This document shows positions 35,069 through 43,787 of a stretch of DNA of 64,000 nt, in pieces (position 1 is the first letter of the stretch; each line of letters starts with the position of its first letter). Source of the stretch: Sphingomonas yantingensis (lineage in GTDB: Bacteria > Pseudomonadota > Alphaproteobacteria > Sphingomonadales > Sphingomonadaceae); contig NZ_JACIJJ010000002.1 of assembly GCF_014199325.1 (NCBI RefSeq), positions 1-64,000 on the forward strand, read 5' to 3'. The notes under the pieces were generated by a model, which saw nothing but the letters and a program-made list of their open reading frames with translations, did not search any database and was not told where the DNA came from. A program made the translations under genes and the position numbers.

Positions 35069-35797
35069 ATGTTCCGGACTGCCGAAGACCGATCCCCGCC
35101 GCCCTGCGGCAACCATCTCCTGGCCTCGCTGTTCGCGCCCAGCCTCGCGTCGCTGCGCCCGCATCTGGCGCGGCAGCGGATCGAGCAGGGGGACGTGATC
35201 GAAAGCGGGGCGGCGGGCGCCGATGTGGTTCATTTTCCCGAGACCGCCGTCTTCTGCCTGCGCGCCTGCGTGCCTGGGGGAAAGCAGCAGGGCCTCGGCC
35301 TGATCGGCCGCGAGGGCGCGCTCAACTGGGGCCTCGTCGCCGGCGTTCCGGTCCCCGGAAGCCAGGAGGCGGTGGCGGTCTCGGCGGGCACGATGTTGGC
35401 GATCGACGGGCGCGTGCTGCGCGACCTGTGCTTGATCGACCCCTCGCTGACGATGCGGCTGGTAGGCTTCGCTTTCCAGTTCGCCTGCCAGCTCGGCGCG
35501 ACGCTGCGCTCGGGCATGTGCGATCCCGTCGACGTCCGGCTGAGCCGCTGGCTGCTCCTCTGGCACGACCGGGTCGACGACGGCGAACTGATGCTCACCC
35601 ACGACCTGCTTGCCGGGATGCTCGGCGTCCGACGCGCGACGGTGACCGACGCGCTCCACGTTCTCGAGGGCGAGCGCCTCATCACCTCGACCCGCGGGCG
35701 GATCGTCGTGCGCTCGCGCTCGCTTTTGGAGGCGCATGCCGGTATCGCCTATGCCGTGACGGATCGGGTCTGGCCCGGCCGGGGTGGGGCGACATGA
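35069..35797 (+). CDS. Crp/Fnr-family transcriptional regulator
   Basis: This 242-residue protein has an N-terminal cyclic-nucleotide-binding-like domain (about 15-130) and a C-terminal helix-turn-helix (LTHDLLAGMLGVRRATVTDA). It lacks the N-terminal Cys cluster of Fnr, so oxygen sensing by an Fe-S centre is unlikely. ATG at 35069 lies just after GAGGGCGAGCG. It overlaps the ECF sigma gene by four bases, so regulator, sigma and anti-sigma are made together. The ligand is unknown. Confidence 0.86.
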   Translation: MFRTAEDRSPPPCGNHLLASLFAPSLASLRPHLARQRIEQGDVIESGAAGADVVHFPETAVFCLRACVPGGKQQGLGLIGREGALNWGLVAGVPVPGSQEAVAVSAGTMLAIDGRVLRDLCLIDPSLTMRLVGFAFQFACQLGATLRSGMCDPVDVRLSRWLLLWHDRVDDGELMLTHDLLAGMLGVRRATVTDALHVLEGERLITSTRGRIVVRSRSLLEAHAGIAYAVTDRVWPGRGGAT

Positions 35798-36363
35798 TGG
35801 ATCGATCATCGCAGGCAGAGGCCCGCGCGCACTTGTCCAGCCTGTTGCGGCAGGTCGGCGGCGGCGATCGCGATGCGCTGCGCGAGGTCTATGCGCTGAC
35901 CTCGGCAAAGCTGTTCGGCGTCTGTCTGCGAGTCGTGCAGGACCGCGACACGGCCGAGGAAATCCTTCAGGACGTCTATCTAAAGATCTGGCGGCGTGCG
36001 GCGGGCTTCGATCCGGGACGCGCAAGCCCGATCACCTGGATGTGTACCGTCGCGCGCAACGCCGCCATCGACTGGCGTCGGTCGCACCGGCCGCAACTGA
36101 TGGTCGGCGACGAGCATATTGCCGACCTCGCCGACGACCGAGCTGACGCCGAACAGGTGATCGCCGCCGATCAGGAGCGCGCACGCATCTTCCACTGCAT
36201 CGAGCAACTCGGCGCGAAGCAGCGGGAGGCGATCCGCTCGGCCTTTTTCGACGGCCTGACCTATGCCGAACTGGCGGTGGTACGGAACGTGCCGCTCGGC
36301 ACGATGAAGAGCTGGGTGCGCCGCGGGCTGGCCCAAATGAAGGAATGTCTCGGTCATGGCTGA
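35794..36363 (+). CDS. ECF RNA polymerase sigma factor (SigK-like)
   Basis: This 189-residue sigma-70-family protein has region 2 with EILQDVYLKIWRRAAGFDPG and ITWMCTVARNAAIDWRR (about residues 50-90) and region 4 with FFDGLTYAELAVVRNVPLGT ending in MKSWVRRGLAQMKECL. These are hallmarks of ECF sigma factors paired with RskA-type anti-sigma proteins. It starts in the stop of the Crp-type gene and overlaps the anti-sigma gene by eight bases. It should direct an envelope or oxidative stress response; the flanking ferritin-like genes are plausible targets. Confidence 0.92.
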   Translation: MMDRSSQAEARAHLSSLLRQVGGGDRDALREVYALTSAKLFGVCLRVVQDRDTAEEILQDVYLKIWRRAAGFDPGRASPITWMCTVARNAAIDWRRSHRPQLMVGDEHIADLADDRADAEQVIAADQERARIFHCIEQLGAKQREAIRSAFFDGLTYAELAVVRNVPLGTMKSWVRRGLAQMKECLGHG

Positions 36364-37057
36364 ACCGCTCGACCCCGATCTCGACGCGTTGGCCGCCGAG
36401 CTGGCGCTCGGCTTGCTTACCGGTGACGAGCGGGCGCGGGCGCTTCGCCTGTCGCTGTCCGACCGCGCCTTTGCCGAGGCGGTCGATGCCTGGCGGGCGC
36501 GGCTCGATCCGATGTACGACGGGTTCGAGGCGCAGCCGGCGCCCGATGTCTGGCCGGCGATCGCCGCGCGCCTCGGCCCGGGCGGCGCCGACATGGGCAA
36601 ACGGCTGCGCCGCTGGCGGTGGACCGCGATCGGCAGCACCGGGATCGCCGCCGCCTTCGCCGCGGCCTTCCTGCTCGCCCGGCCCGAGCCCGTGACGATC
36701 GTGCGGGAGGTGGTGCGCGCGCCAGCGGAGGCCACGGTCGCCCAGCTCGGCGGGGCCGAGGGGACGCTGCTGGCGGCCAATTACGCGCCGGGCGACGGCG
36801 ACCTGCGTATCCGCGCGGTGTCGCTGCCGCAAAGCGATCGCGTGCCCGAGCTCTGGGTCATCCCCGCCGACGGCGTGCCGCGGTCGCTGGGGCTGCTGGA
36901 GGGAGCCGGTACGACCCGCGTCAAGGTGCCCGCCGCGCTCCAGGCGCTGATCGTCGACGGCGCGACGCTGGCTGTCAGCCTGGAGCTGCCGGACGGGGCG
37001 CCCCATCAGGCGCCCAGCGCCGCGCCGATCGCGACGGGCAAGATCACGCGCATCTAG
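36356..37057 (+). CDS. Anti-sigma factor, RskA/ChrR-like, membrane-bound
   Basis: This 233-residue protein has an N-terminal cytosolic part (LAAELALGLLTGDERARAL), one transmembrane helix (TAIGSTGIAAAFAAAFLLA, about residues 89-107) and a periplasmic RskA-type domain (PELWVIPADGVPRSLGLLEG, about 165-185). Such proteins hold the ECF sigma factor at the membrane until a signal releases it. It overlaps the sigma gene by eight bases, the usual arrangement for a sigma/anti-sigma pair. Confidence 0.9.
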   Translation: MAEPLDPDLDALAAELALGLLTGDERARALRLSLSDRAFAEAVDAWRARLDPMYDGFEAQPAPDVWPAIAARLGPGGADMGKRLRRWRWTAIGSTGIAAAFAAAFLLARPEPVTIVREVVRAPAEATVAQLGGAEGTLLAANYAPGDGDLRIRAVSLPQSDRVPELWVIPADGVPRSLGLLEGAGTTRVKVPAALQALIVDGATLAVSLELPDGAPHQAPSAAPIATGKITRI

Positions 37058-37111
37058 GGTCTGGTGATCGGCAGTGTCGCGCCCGGCGCGCTCAGGCGCT
37101 AAGGGCGGGGC

Positions 37112-38731
37112 ATGTTGCGCCTGACCAACCTGACCCTGCCGCTGCACCATGCCGACGAAGCGCTGCTGTCCGCGATCTTCAAGCGGCTGCGCGTCACGCC
37201 GCGCGACGTGGTGCGCTATCAGGTCGTGCGCCGCGGCAACGACGCGCGCGACAAGGCGAATATCCAGCTCGTCTATACCGTCGACGTGACGCTGCGGAAC
37301 GAGGCGCCGGTGCTCGCGCGCTTCCGCAAGGATCGCGACGTCCAGAAGACGCCCGACACGCATTACCGCCATGTCGGCACCGCCCCCGCGGGCGCGCCGC
37401 GCCCCGTCGTCATTGGCGCGGGGCCGTGCGGCCTGTTCGCGGGGCTGATCCTGGCGCAGATGGGATTCCGCCCGATCATCCTCGATCGCGGCAAGGTGGT
37501 GCGCGAGCGGACCAAGGACACCTGGGGCCTGTGGCGGCGGCGCGTCCTCAACCCCGAATCGAACGTCCAGTTCGGCGAAGGGGGCGCGGGCACCTTTTCC
37601 GACGGGAAGCTCTACAGCCGGATCAAGGACCCCCGGCACCTCGACCGCAAGGTGCTGACCGAGTTCGTCAAGGCCGGCGCCCCGCCCGAGATCCTGACCG
37701 AGGCGCATCCGCATATCGGCACCTTTCGCCTCGTCACGATGGTCGAGAGCATGCGCGCGACGATCGAGGCGCTGGGCGGCGAATATCGGTTCGAGAAGCG
37801 CGTCGTCGGCGTGGACATCGGCACCGACGGCGCAGGCGTGCGGCGGATGCAGGGGCTGCACCTCCACACCGGCGAGTATCTGGAGGCGAGCCACGTCGTC
37901 CTCGCGATCGGCCACAGCGCGCGCGACACCTTCCGGATGCTCCACGACGCGGGCGTGTTCGTCGAGGCCAAGCCCTTCTCGATCGGCGTCCGGATCGAGC
38001 ATCCGCAAAGCTGGATCGATCGCGCGCGCTTCGGCGCCAATGCCGGCCACCCGGTGCTGGGCGCGGCGGAGTATCACATCTCGCACCACTGCTCGAACGG
38101 GCGCACGGTCTACAGCTTCTGCATGTGCCCCGGCGGCACCGTCGTCGCTGCCACCAGCGAGGAAGGCGGCGTCGCCACCAACGGCATGAGCCAGTATTCG
38201 CGCAACGAGCGCAATGCGAATTCGGGCTTCGTCGTCGCGATCGATCCCGAGCGCGACTTCCCCGGCGATCCGCTCGCGGGCCTCGACCTGCAACGCCATT
38301 GGGAGCGGCGGGCGTTCGTCGCCGGTGGCTCGAACTATCATGCCCCGGCGCAGCGGCTGGGCGATTTCATGGCCCGCCGCCCGTCGACCACGCTCGGTTC
38401 GGTCGTGCCGTCGTACAAGCCCGGGGTCACGCCCACCGCCCTCGACGAATGCCTGCCCGACTTCGTGGTGGAGGCGATGCGCGAGGCGATCCCGGTCTTC
38501 GGCCGGCAGATCCCCGATTACGATCATCCCGACGTGGTGATGACGGGGGTGGAGACGCGAACGTCCTCCCCGGTCCGCTTCACCCGCGGCGACGATTTCC
38601 AGAGCCTCAATACCGCCGGCCTGTATCCTGCGGGCGAAGGGGCGGGCTATGCCGGCGGCATCCTGTCGGCCGCGGTCGACGGGATCAAGGTCGCCGAAGC
38701 GGTCGCACGGTCGATGATCGGGGCGGCCTGA
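37112..38731 (+). CDS. FAD-dependent oxidoreductase (COG2509-type dehydrogenase)
   Basis: This 539-residue protein has the FAD motif VVIGAGPCGLFAGLILAQMG (about residues 92-111) after an N-terminal domain of about 85 residues, then NVQFGEGGAGTFSDGKLYSR and a C-terminal GLYPAGEGAGYAGGILSAAV, all typical of the uncharacterised NAD(P)/FAD-dependent family COG2509. It appears cytosolic. It stands alone between the anti-sigma gene and a DUF2490 gene. The substrate is unknown. Confidence 0.85.
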   Translation: MLRLTNLTLPLHHADEALLSAIFKRLRVTPRDVVRYQVVRRGNDARDKANIQLVYTVDVTLRNEAPVLARFRKDRDVQKTPDTHYRHVGTAPAGAPRPVVIGAGPCGLFAGLILAQMGFRPIILDRGKVVRERTKDTWGLWRRRVLNPESNVQFGEGGAGTFSDGKLYSRIKDPRHLDRKVLTEFVKAGAPPEILTEAHPHIGTFRLVTMVESMRATIEALGGEYRFEKRVVGVDIGTDGAGVRRMQGLHLHTGEYLEASHVVLAIGHSARDTFRMLHDAGVFVEAKPFSIGVRIEHPQSWIDRARFGANAGHPVLGAAEYHISHHCSNGRTVYSFCMCPGGTVVAATSEEGGVATNGMSQYSRNERNANSGFVVAIDPERDFPGDPLAGLDLQRHWERRAFVAGGSNYHAPAQRLGDFMARRPSTTLGSVVPSYKPGVTPTALDECLPDFVVEAMREAIPVFGRQIPDYDHPDVVMTGVETRTSSPVRFTRGDDFQSLNTAGLYPAGEGAGYAGGILSAAVDGIKVAEAVARSMIGAA

Positions 38732-38789
38732 CCGACGCCTCGCCGCGCCGCTCTTGATCTTCGCGGGCGGCAGGCGCACCGGCGCGGCG

Positions 38790-39479
38790 ATGCGATTGTT
38801 TCCGATCCTTGCTGCCGCCATCGCGCTCGCCGCGCCCGTCCCGGCGCTCGCGCAGCAACAGGACGAGCAGCTCTGGGAGCAGCTCAACGTCGTCCTGCCC
38901 GTCGCCAAGGGCGTGCGCGTCACCGCAGAGCAGATCGCCCGGACCAGCGACCGGCAGGAGGGTATCTACACGACCGAGTACGGCGTGCTGGTCGGCGTCC
39001 AGATCGCGAAGGGCGTCGAGCTCGGCGTCGGCTATCGCCATGTCGGGTTCTTCAACGCCAACACCGCCGCCGACGAGGAGCGCATCCGCCAGCAGATCGT
39101 GATCGCGCGCGGGCGATTCGCGGGGCGCCTTCGCCTCGACGAGCGGTTCAATCCCGGCGGAGATGAGATTGGCTTCCGGGTCCGCCCGCTCGTCCGCTAC
39201 AACCTGCCGCTCGGGCGGAGCCGGGTGTCGCTGTTCGGCAGCCACGAGAGTTTCATCCTGCCCAACTCGACCGTCTGGGGGCAGCGGGCGGGGTATGAGC
39301 GGATGCGCAACATCGTCGGGGTCAACGTGCCGATCGGCAAGGCGCTGAGCGCCGATATCGGCTATCTCAATCAGTATCGGCTCGCCCGCGGGGGTGCGCG
39401 GGCTCAGATGGATCATGCGCTGACGGTTCAATTGACGGTCAACCTCGACAAGCTGGGCATCGCGACGCTGCACGACTGA
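38790..39479 (+). CDS. DUF2490 outer-membrane-type protein
   Basis: This 229-residue protein starts MRLFPILAAAIALAAPVPAL, a signal peptide cleaved before QQQDEQLWEQLN. The mature part has alternating beta strands with GVELGVGYRHVGFF, FRVRPLVRYNLPLGR and ALSADIGYLNQYR, as in DUF2490 proteins thought to be outer-membrane barrels. The upstream ATG at 38754 would add 12 unlikely residues. Function is unknown. Confidence 0.8.
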   Translation: MRLFPILAAAIALAAPVPALAQQQDEQLWEQLNVVLPVAKGVRVTAEQIARTSDRQEGIYTTEYGVLVGVQIAKGVELGVGYRHVGFFNANTAADEERIRQQIVIARGRFAGRLRLDERFNPGGDEIGFRVRPLVRYNLPLGRSRVSLFGSHESFILPNSTVWGQRAGYERMRNIVGVNVPIGKALSADIGYLNQYRLARGGARAQMDHALTVQLTVNLDKLGIATLHD

Positions 39480-39555
39480 CCGGTATCGTACGTTAGCGGT
39501 TGGAGTCCGGCCCACGACGCGGTAATGGCGCGCCCGCCAACCCCGGAGCTTTCCC

Positions 39556-40674
39556 ATTCGTCAGATCGCCGCCTTGCCGTACCGGATGGAGGGGACCGCC
39601 CCCGATGCCCCGGTCAGCATCCTCCTCGTCACCTCGCGCGAGAATCGTCGCTGGGTCATTCCCAAGGGCAATGCGTCCAAGGGGCTGAGCCCGCACGACG
39701 CCGCCGCGCTGGAGGCCGAGGAGGAGGCGGGCGTGCGCGGCACGATCTGCCCGGTGGCGCTCGGTTCGTACCGCTATCGCAAGAAGCGGGCGAGCGGGGC
39801 GTCGCTGATGCTCGACGTCGACGTGTTCCCGCTGGCGGTGCGCGACGAGCAGGAGGCATGGAAGGAGCAGGGCGAGCGCGAGCGGCGCTGGTTCAGCCTC
39901 GAGGCCGCCGCGCAGGCGGTGGACGAGGCCGATCTCAAGGACCTGATCCGCTCCTTCGGCAATCGCGAATTCAAGGCAGCAACGCAGCGCACCGGCTTTA
40001 TCCAGGCCGTCGCGCAAGGATCGAAAGTCTCTCACATGTTCGCCTGGTTCCAGAAGCTGCTGCCCCGCACGGGCAATTTCTTCGAGATGTTCGAGGCGCA
40101 CGCCGCCACCGTCGTCGCGGGCGGCAATGCGCTCGCCCGGCTGGTGCAGGACGGCAGCGCCGAGCATATCCAGGAAGTGGTCGAGCGCGAGCGCGACGCG
40201 GACGAGATCATCCGCGAGGTGCTGCGCACGGTCCGCGTGACCTTCCTCACCCCGTTCGACCGCAGCGCGATCATCAGTTTGATCGGCTCGATGGACGATG
40301 CGATCGACGAGATGCAGGCGACGGTTCAGGCAGTCGACCTCTATGACGTGACGCAGTTCGAGCCCGAGATGCGGGATATCGCCGGCATCATCGTCGATGC
40401 AGCCCGCCTGACGGCCGAGGCCATGCCGCTGCTGCGCGACGTCGCGGGCAACGCCACGCGCCTGCACGAGCTGACCGAGCGGCTGGTCCGCATGGAAAGC
40501 CATGCCGACGAGATTCATGCCGCCGGCCTGAAGCGCGCGTTCAAGGAGCTCGGCCCGACCGATACGCTGCGCTTCTCGGTGCAGCGCGAGATCTACAAGC
40601 ATCTCGAGCGCATCGTCGACAAATTCGAGGATGTCGCCAACGAGATCGACGGCATCGTCATCGATCACGCCTGA
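39556..40674 (+). CDS. NUDIX hydrolase fused to a DUF47 (PhoU-like) phosphate-transport regulator
   Basis: One uninterrupted frame encodes both domains. Residues about 1-150 are a NUDIX domain with box GNASKGL...EAEEEAGVRG; Glu19, Glu20 and Gly22 of the box are kept, while the usual Glu7 and Arg15 are both Leu. Residues about 160-372 are DUF47, starting MFAWFQKLLPRTGNFFEMFE, where stand-alone DUF47 proteins usually begin. No ATG lies between the upstream stop (39523) and the conserved IRQIAALPYR. ATT at 39556 has GGAG seven bases upstream; TTG at 39574 is the alternative. DUF47 proteins pair with PiT permeases, and the next gene is one (1-bp overlap). NUDIX relatives act on diphosphoinositol phosphates or nucleotide polyphosphates. 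Confidence 0.78.
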   Translation: MRQIAALPYRMEGTAPDAPVSILLVTSRENRRWVIPKGNASKGLSPHDAAALEAEEEAGVRGTICPVALGSYRYRKKRASGASLMLDVDVFPLAVRDEQEAWKEQGERERRWFSLEAAAQAVDEADLKDLIRSFGNREFKAATQRTGFIQAVAQGSKVSHMFAWFQKLLPRTGNFFEMFEAHAATVVAGGNALARLVQDGSAEHIQEVVERERDADEIIREVLRTVRVTFLTPFDRSAIISLIGSMDDAIDEMQATVQAVDLYDVTQFEPEMRDIAGIIVDAARLTAEAMPLLRDVAGNATRLHELTERLVRMESHADEIHAAGLKRAFKELGPTDTLRFSVQREIYKHLERIVDKFEDVANEIDGIVIDHA

Positions 40675-41687
40675 TGCACGAGCTCGCCTTTCCGCTGCTG
40701 GTCGCGCTCATCATCGTGGCGCTGGCGTTCGACTTTCTGAACGGCCTGCACGATGCGGCCAATTCGATCGCGACGGTGGTGGCGACGCGGCTGTTGAAGC
40801 CCGTCCACGCCGTCGTCTTCGCCGCGGTGTTCAACGGCGCGGCCTATTTCCTGACGATCACCTTTCCCAGCCTGCACAAGGTCGCGAGCACGATCGGGCA
40901 GGGGCTGATCGAAAAGGACCTGGTGACGCCCGCGGTCGTGTTCGGCGCGCTGGTGGGGGCGATGTTCTGGAACGTCGTCACCTGGCTGAAGGGGATTCCG
41001 TCGTCGTCGAGCCATGCGCTGGTCGGCGGATTGATCGGCGCGGGCGTCGCGCATGCGGGGCTGACCGGGGTGCAATGGTCGGGGCTCAACAAGACGCTGA
41101 TCGCGATCGTGCTGTCGCCGACGCTCGGCATGATCCTGGCGATGTTCATCATGCTGGCGACGAGCTGGATCTTCCGTCGCGCGACCACGGTGCGGGCCGA
41201 GCGGACGTTCCGGTTCCTGCACCTCCTCTCCTCGGGCGCCTATTCGCTGAGCCATGGCCTCAACGATGCGCAGAAGACGATGGGGATCATCACCGTCCTC
41301 CTCTATTCGACCGGCTATCTGCAGGGCGAATTCGAGGTGCCGCACTGGGTCGCCATCGCCTGCTACGTCGCGATCGCGCTCGGCACGCTGAGCGGCGGGT
41401 GGAAGATCATCGAGACGATGGGCAGCCGCATCACCAAGCTGTCGCAGCATCAGGGGTTCAGCGCGTCGCTGGCGGGCTCGATCATCCTGTTCAGCGCGTC
41501 AGCGCTCGGTATCCCGGTGTCGACCACGCACACCATTACCGGATCGATCATCGGTGCGGGCACCGCGCGGCGCGCGTCGGCGGTGCGCTGGGGCGTGGCG
41601 AGCAATGTGGTGACGGCGTGGCTCATCACCATCCCCGCGTCGGCGGCGGTGGGTGCGCTGTTCTACTTCCTCACGACGCTATTTTAA
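40674..41687 (+). CDS. pit: PiT-family inorganic phosphate transporter
   Basis: This 337-residue membrane protein has two copies of the family signature: FDFLNGLHDAANSIATVVAT near the N terminus and LSHGLNDAQKTMGI in the middle, plus PVSTTHTITGSIIGAG. PiT permeases import metal-phosphate with protons at low affinity. ATG at 40674 shares a base with the stop of the NUDIX-DUF47 gene, so the regulator and permease are translationally coupled. Its end overlaps the convergent hydrolase gene by nine bases. Confidence 0.93.
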   Translation: MHELAFPLLVALIIVALAFDFLNGLHDAANSIATVVATRLLKPVHAVVFAAVFNGAAYFLTITFPSLHKVASTIGQGLIEKDLVTPAVVFGALVGAMFWNVVTWLKGIPSSSSHALVGGLIGAGVAHAGLTGVQWSGLNKTLIAIVLSPTLGMILAMFIMLATSWIFRRATTVRAERTFRFLHLLSSGAYSLSHGLNDAQKTMGIITVLLYSTGYLQGEFEVPHWVAIACYVAIALGTLSGGWKIIETMGSRITKLSQHQGFSASLAGSIILFSASALGIPVSTTHTITGSIIGAGTARRASAVRWGVASNVVTAWLITIPASAAVGALFYFLTTLF

Positions 41688-43136
41688 GGCGCCCGCCACG
41701 AAGTCGCCGACGAGCGCGACGACGCGGGGCGAGCCGATATTGGGGCCGAGTTTCTCCACTTCCTTTTCGTCGCCGGTGACGGCGCCGTCCTGAAACCAGT
41801 GGCTGAGATCGTCGAAGACGACGACCTTTGCCTTGGGGTTGGCGGCGAGTGCGGTGCGCGCGGCGGCGGCTTCGGGCGCGGCGATGACGAGCGGGTCCTT
41901 GCCGCCATAGACCGCGAGGACGGGCGCCTTCGTGGCGGCAAGGTCGCGGGCGGAGTGGACCTTGTCGGCGCTCCACGCCTCCGGCGTGTCGATGCGCTTC
42001 AGGCCCTCCTCCGCTTCGGGCCGGGTGAAGCCGAGCGCCTCGATCCGATCGACCAGAGCAGTGCGCAAGGGCGTGACCGAAGCGTCGCTCCGTCCGGCCG
42101 CGCGCGCCTTGAGCAGCGCCATCGCCGCTTCAACCGCAGGCTCGACCGCGGCCGGTGGCCGTCTTGCGGCAATCATCTGCTGGCGCAGCGCATTGGCCAG
42201 CATCGGGAAGCCGTCGCCGACCGAGCCGCCGAGCGTCACGACTGCGCCGATCGAGGGATCGGCGGCGGCGACGGCGGGGGCGACGACACCGCCCTGGCTG
42301 TGGCCGATCAGCGCCACATGGCTACCGTCGATGTCCGGCCGCGCACGCATCGCGGCGACGGCGGCCTGCGCATCGGCGGTGAGCAAACCGATATCCTCGA
42401 CATAGGTGCCGGTCGACTGGCCGATGCCTCGCTTGTCATATTCAAGCGCCGCGATCCCGTCGCGGTTGAGGCGGGCGATCACCTCGTCGAAGCCGCCGCG
42501 GCCGTTGGGGCCGTGCCCCTGGAGAACGATCGCGACGGGGAAGGGGCCGCAGCCGACGGGCAGGTGGAGCGTGCCGGCGAGCGTCGCCGCCTTCGACGGA
42601 ATGGTCAGGTCGACGGGGACCGCGGCCGGGCGATAGGCGGCGAACGCCTTTGCCGCGCCTGATGCGGGTACCCAGGCGACGGGGCCGAGCATGACCGCGC
42701 TGTCCACCTGCCCGAGCGTCACGACGAGCGCCTGCGAGCCGGCCGCCAGCGCCGCCGGGGCGGTGCCCGCGACCGTGAAACGCTGCCATTGCGGCGTCAG
42801 TGCAAGGTCGGTGCTCGCGACCCGCGTATAGCTCGGTTCCGGCCCCTGAATCGCGGCGGTCGTACGCATCGGCTTCGCAGCCCGCGCCCAGAAGGTGGCG
42901 GCGACCGTTTCGCCGGCGGCGATCGCCTGCGGGAGTTTGAGCACCGCGCCGCTGGTCCACGGCTCGGCGTGGGTCGCGGGCGGCTGTGCCGCGCGGATCG
43001 CACCACCGGGGACGCCCGCGTCGCGCTCGTGGGTCGAGATCGTGCCGTAGATGACCCATCGGCCGGCATCTTCGACCTGCGCGTGCGCGGGGCTGGCGAT
43101 GAAGGCGGCGATGGCGAGGGGGATCGAGGCCTTCAT
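41679..43136 (-). CDS. Secreted alpha/beta-hydrolase (S9/dienelactone-hydrolase-like)
   Basis: This 485-residue protein has a signal peptide (MKASIPLAIAAFIASPAHAQ), an N-terminal beta-sandwich-like region (about 20-180) and an alpha/beta-hydrolase domain with VLQGHGPNGRGGFDEV, nucleophile elbow LIGHSQGGVVAPAV, Asp in VYGGKDPLVI and His in FDDLSHWFQDG, giving a full Ser-Asp-His triad. Similar periplasmic hydrolases of sphingomonads are annotated as peptidases or acyl esterases. Substrate is unknown. It lies downstream of a PadR/membrane-protein pair on the same strand. Confidence 0.82.
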   Translation of the reverse strand: MKASIPLAIAAFIASPAHAQVEDAGRWVIYGTISTHERDAGVPGGAIRAAQPPATHAEPWTSGAVLKLPQAIAAGETVAATFWARAAKPMRTTAAIQGPEPSYTRVASTDLALTPQWQRFTVAGTAPAALAAGSQALVVTLGQVDSAVMLGPVAWVPASGAAKAFAAYRPAAVPVDLTIPSKAATLAGTLHLPVGCGPFPVAIVLQGHGPNGRGGFDEVIARLNRDGIAALEYDKRGIGQSTGTYVEDIGLLTADAQAAVAAMRARPDIDGSHVALIGHSQGGVVAPAVAAADPSIGAVVTLGGSVGDGFPMLANALRQQMIAARRPPAAVEPAVEAAMALLKARAAGRSDASVTPLRTALVDRIEALGFTRPEAEEGLKRIDTPEAWSADKVHSARDLAATKAPVLAVYGGKDPLVIAAPEAAAARTALAANPKAKVVVFDDLSHWFQDGAVTGDEKEVEKLGPNIGSPRVVALVGDFVAGALK

Positions 43137-43151
43137 CGGGGGACTCCTCGG

Positions 43152-43787
43152 CTAGAAAGCGGGCTGTTCGTGGCGGGGAAGCTGTGACTGCCAGGTCGCG
43201 AGGGTGAAGATCGCGGCGGTCTCGGCGGCAAGCACCCAAATCGGCAGGATCAGGCTTGTCGGATCAATCGCCGCGCAGCCCGAGACGATCGTCAGCGTCG
43301 TGACCGCCGCGGCGCCGAAACGGCTCGCCATGCCGACGCGCGCCCAATCGCGGTCGAGGATCCACCACGCAACGGGCAAGTGGAGTGCGGCGGTCAGCAG
43401 CATCAGGCAGAGGAGCGACGGCGCGGCGATCATGTTGCCGACGTTGAGGAGCAGCCGGTGCTCGCCGCTGCCGTAGAGATAGCCGGCCAGCCCGTCGCTC
43501 GCAGCCATGAACGGAAAGCCGAAGATCGCCGCGACCGCCAGCATGCCCGCGACGGGCAGGATCACGCCGATCGCCAGCGCGTGCGAGACCAGCGTGAAGC
43601 GCCCCTCGGCATGGGTCAGCATCGTCCGCCAAGCCGCCACGAGGCAGCCGAGCGCGAAGCGCAGCGGGCGGCCGTCCGCTTCCGCCGCCTCGAGCTCTGC
43701 GGCCATCGCCCAGGCCCAGTCGGCGCGGCGGGGGCCGAGACTGCGCGCGGTCAGCGCCATCACGATCCAGGCGAGGCGGCGGGTCAT
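43152..43787 (-). CDS. Membrane protein co-expressed with the PadR regulator
   Basis: This 211-residue protein starts MTRRLAWIVMALTARSLGPR and has about four hydrophobic helices (VSHALAIGVILPVAGMLAV, SLLCLMLLTAALHLPVAWW, AVTTLTIVSGCAAI, LPIWVLAAETAAIFTLA). Its start overlaps the stop of the PadR gene by four bases. PadR-membrane protein pairs of this sort are common and the membrane protein is usually the regulated partner. No specific function can be given. Confidence 0.65.
   Translation of the reverse strand: MTRRLAWIVMALTARSLGPRRADWAWAMAAELEAAEADGRPLRFALGCLVAAWRTMLTHAEGRFTLVSHALAIGVILPVAGMLAVAAIFGFPFMAASDGLAGYLYGSGEHRLLLNVGNMIAAPSLLCLMLLTAALHLPVAWWILDRDWARVGMASRFGAAAVTTLTIVSGCAAIDPTSLILPIWVLAAETAAIFTLATWQSQLPRHEQPAF

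Noticed and set aside
36032..38923. A 963-codon open frame on the minus strand opposite the sigma, anti-sigma and oxidoreductase genes
   Set aside because: Same kind of shadow; no recognisable domain, and the opposite strand has well-defined overlapping genes.
40036..40674. A separate DUF47 gene starting at the internal ATG
   Set aside because: There is no stop between the NUDIX and DUF47 parts and no good ribosome site in front of this ATG; internal initiation cannot be excluded but the fused frame is the simpler reading.
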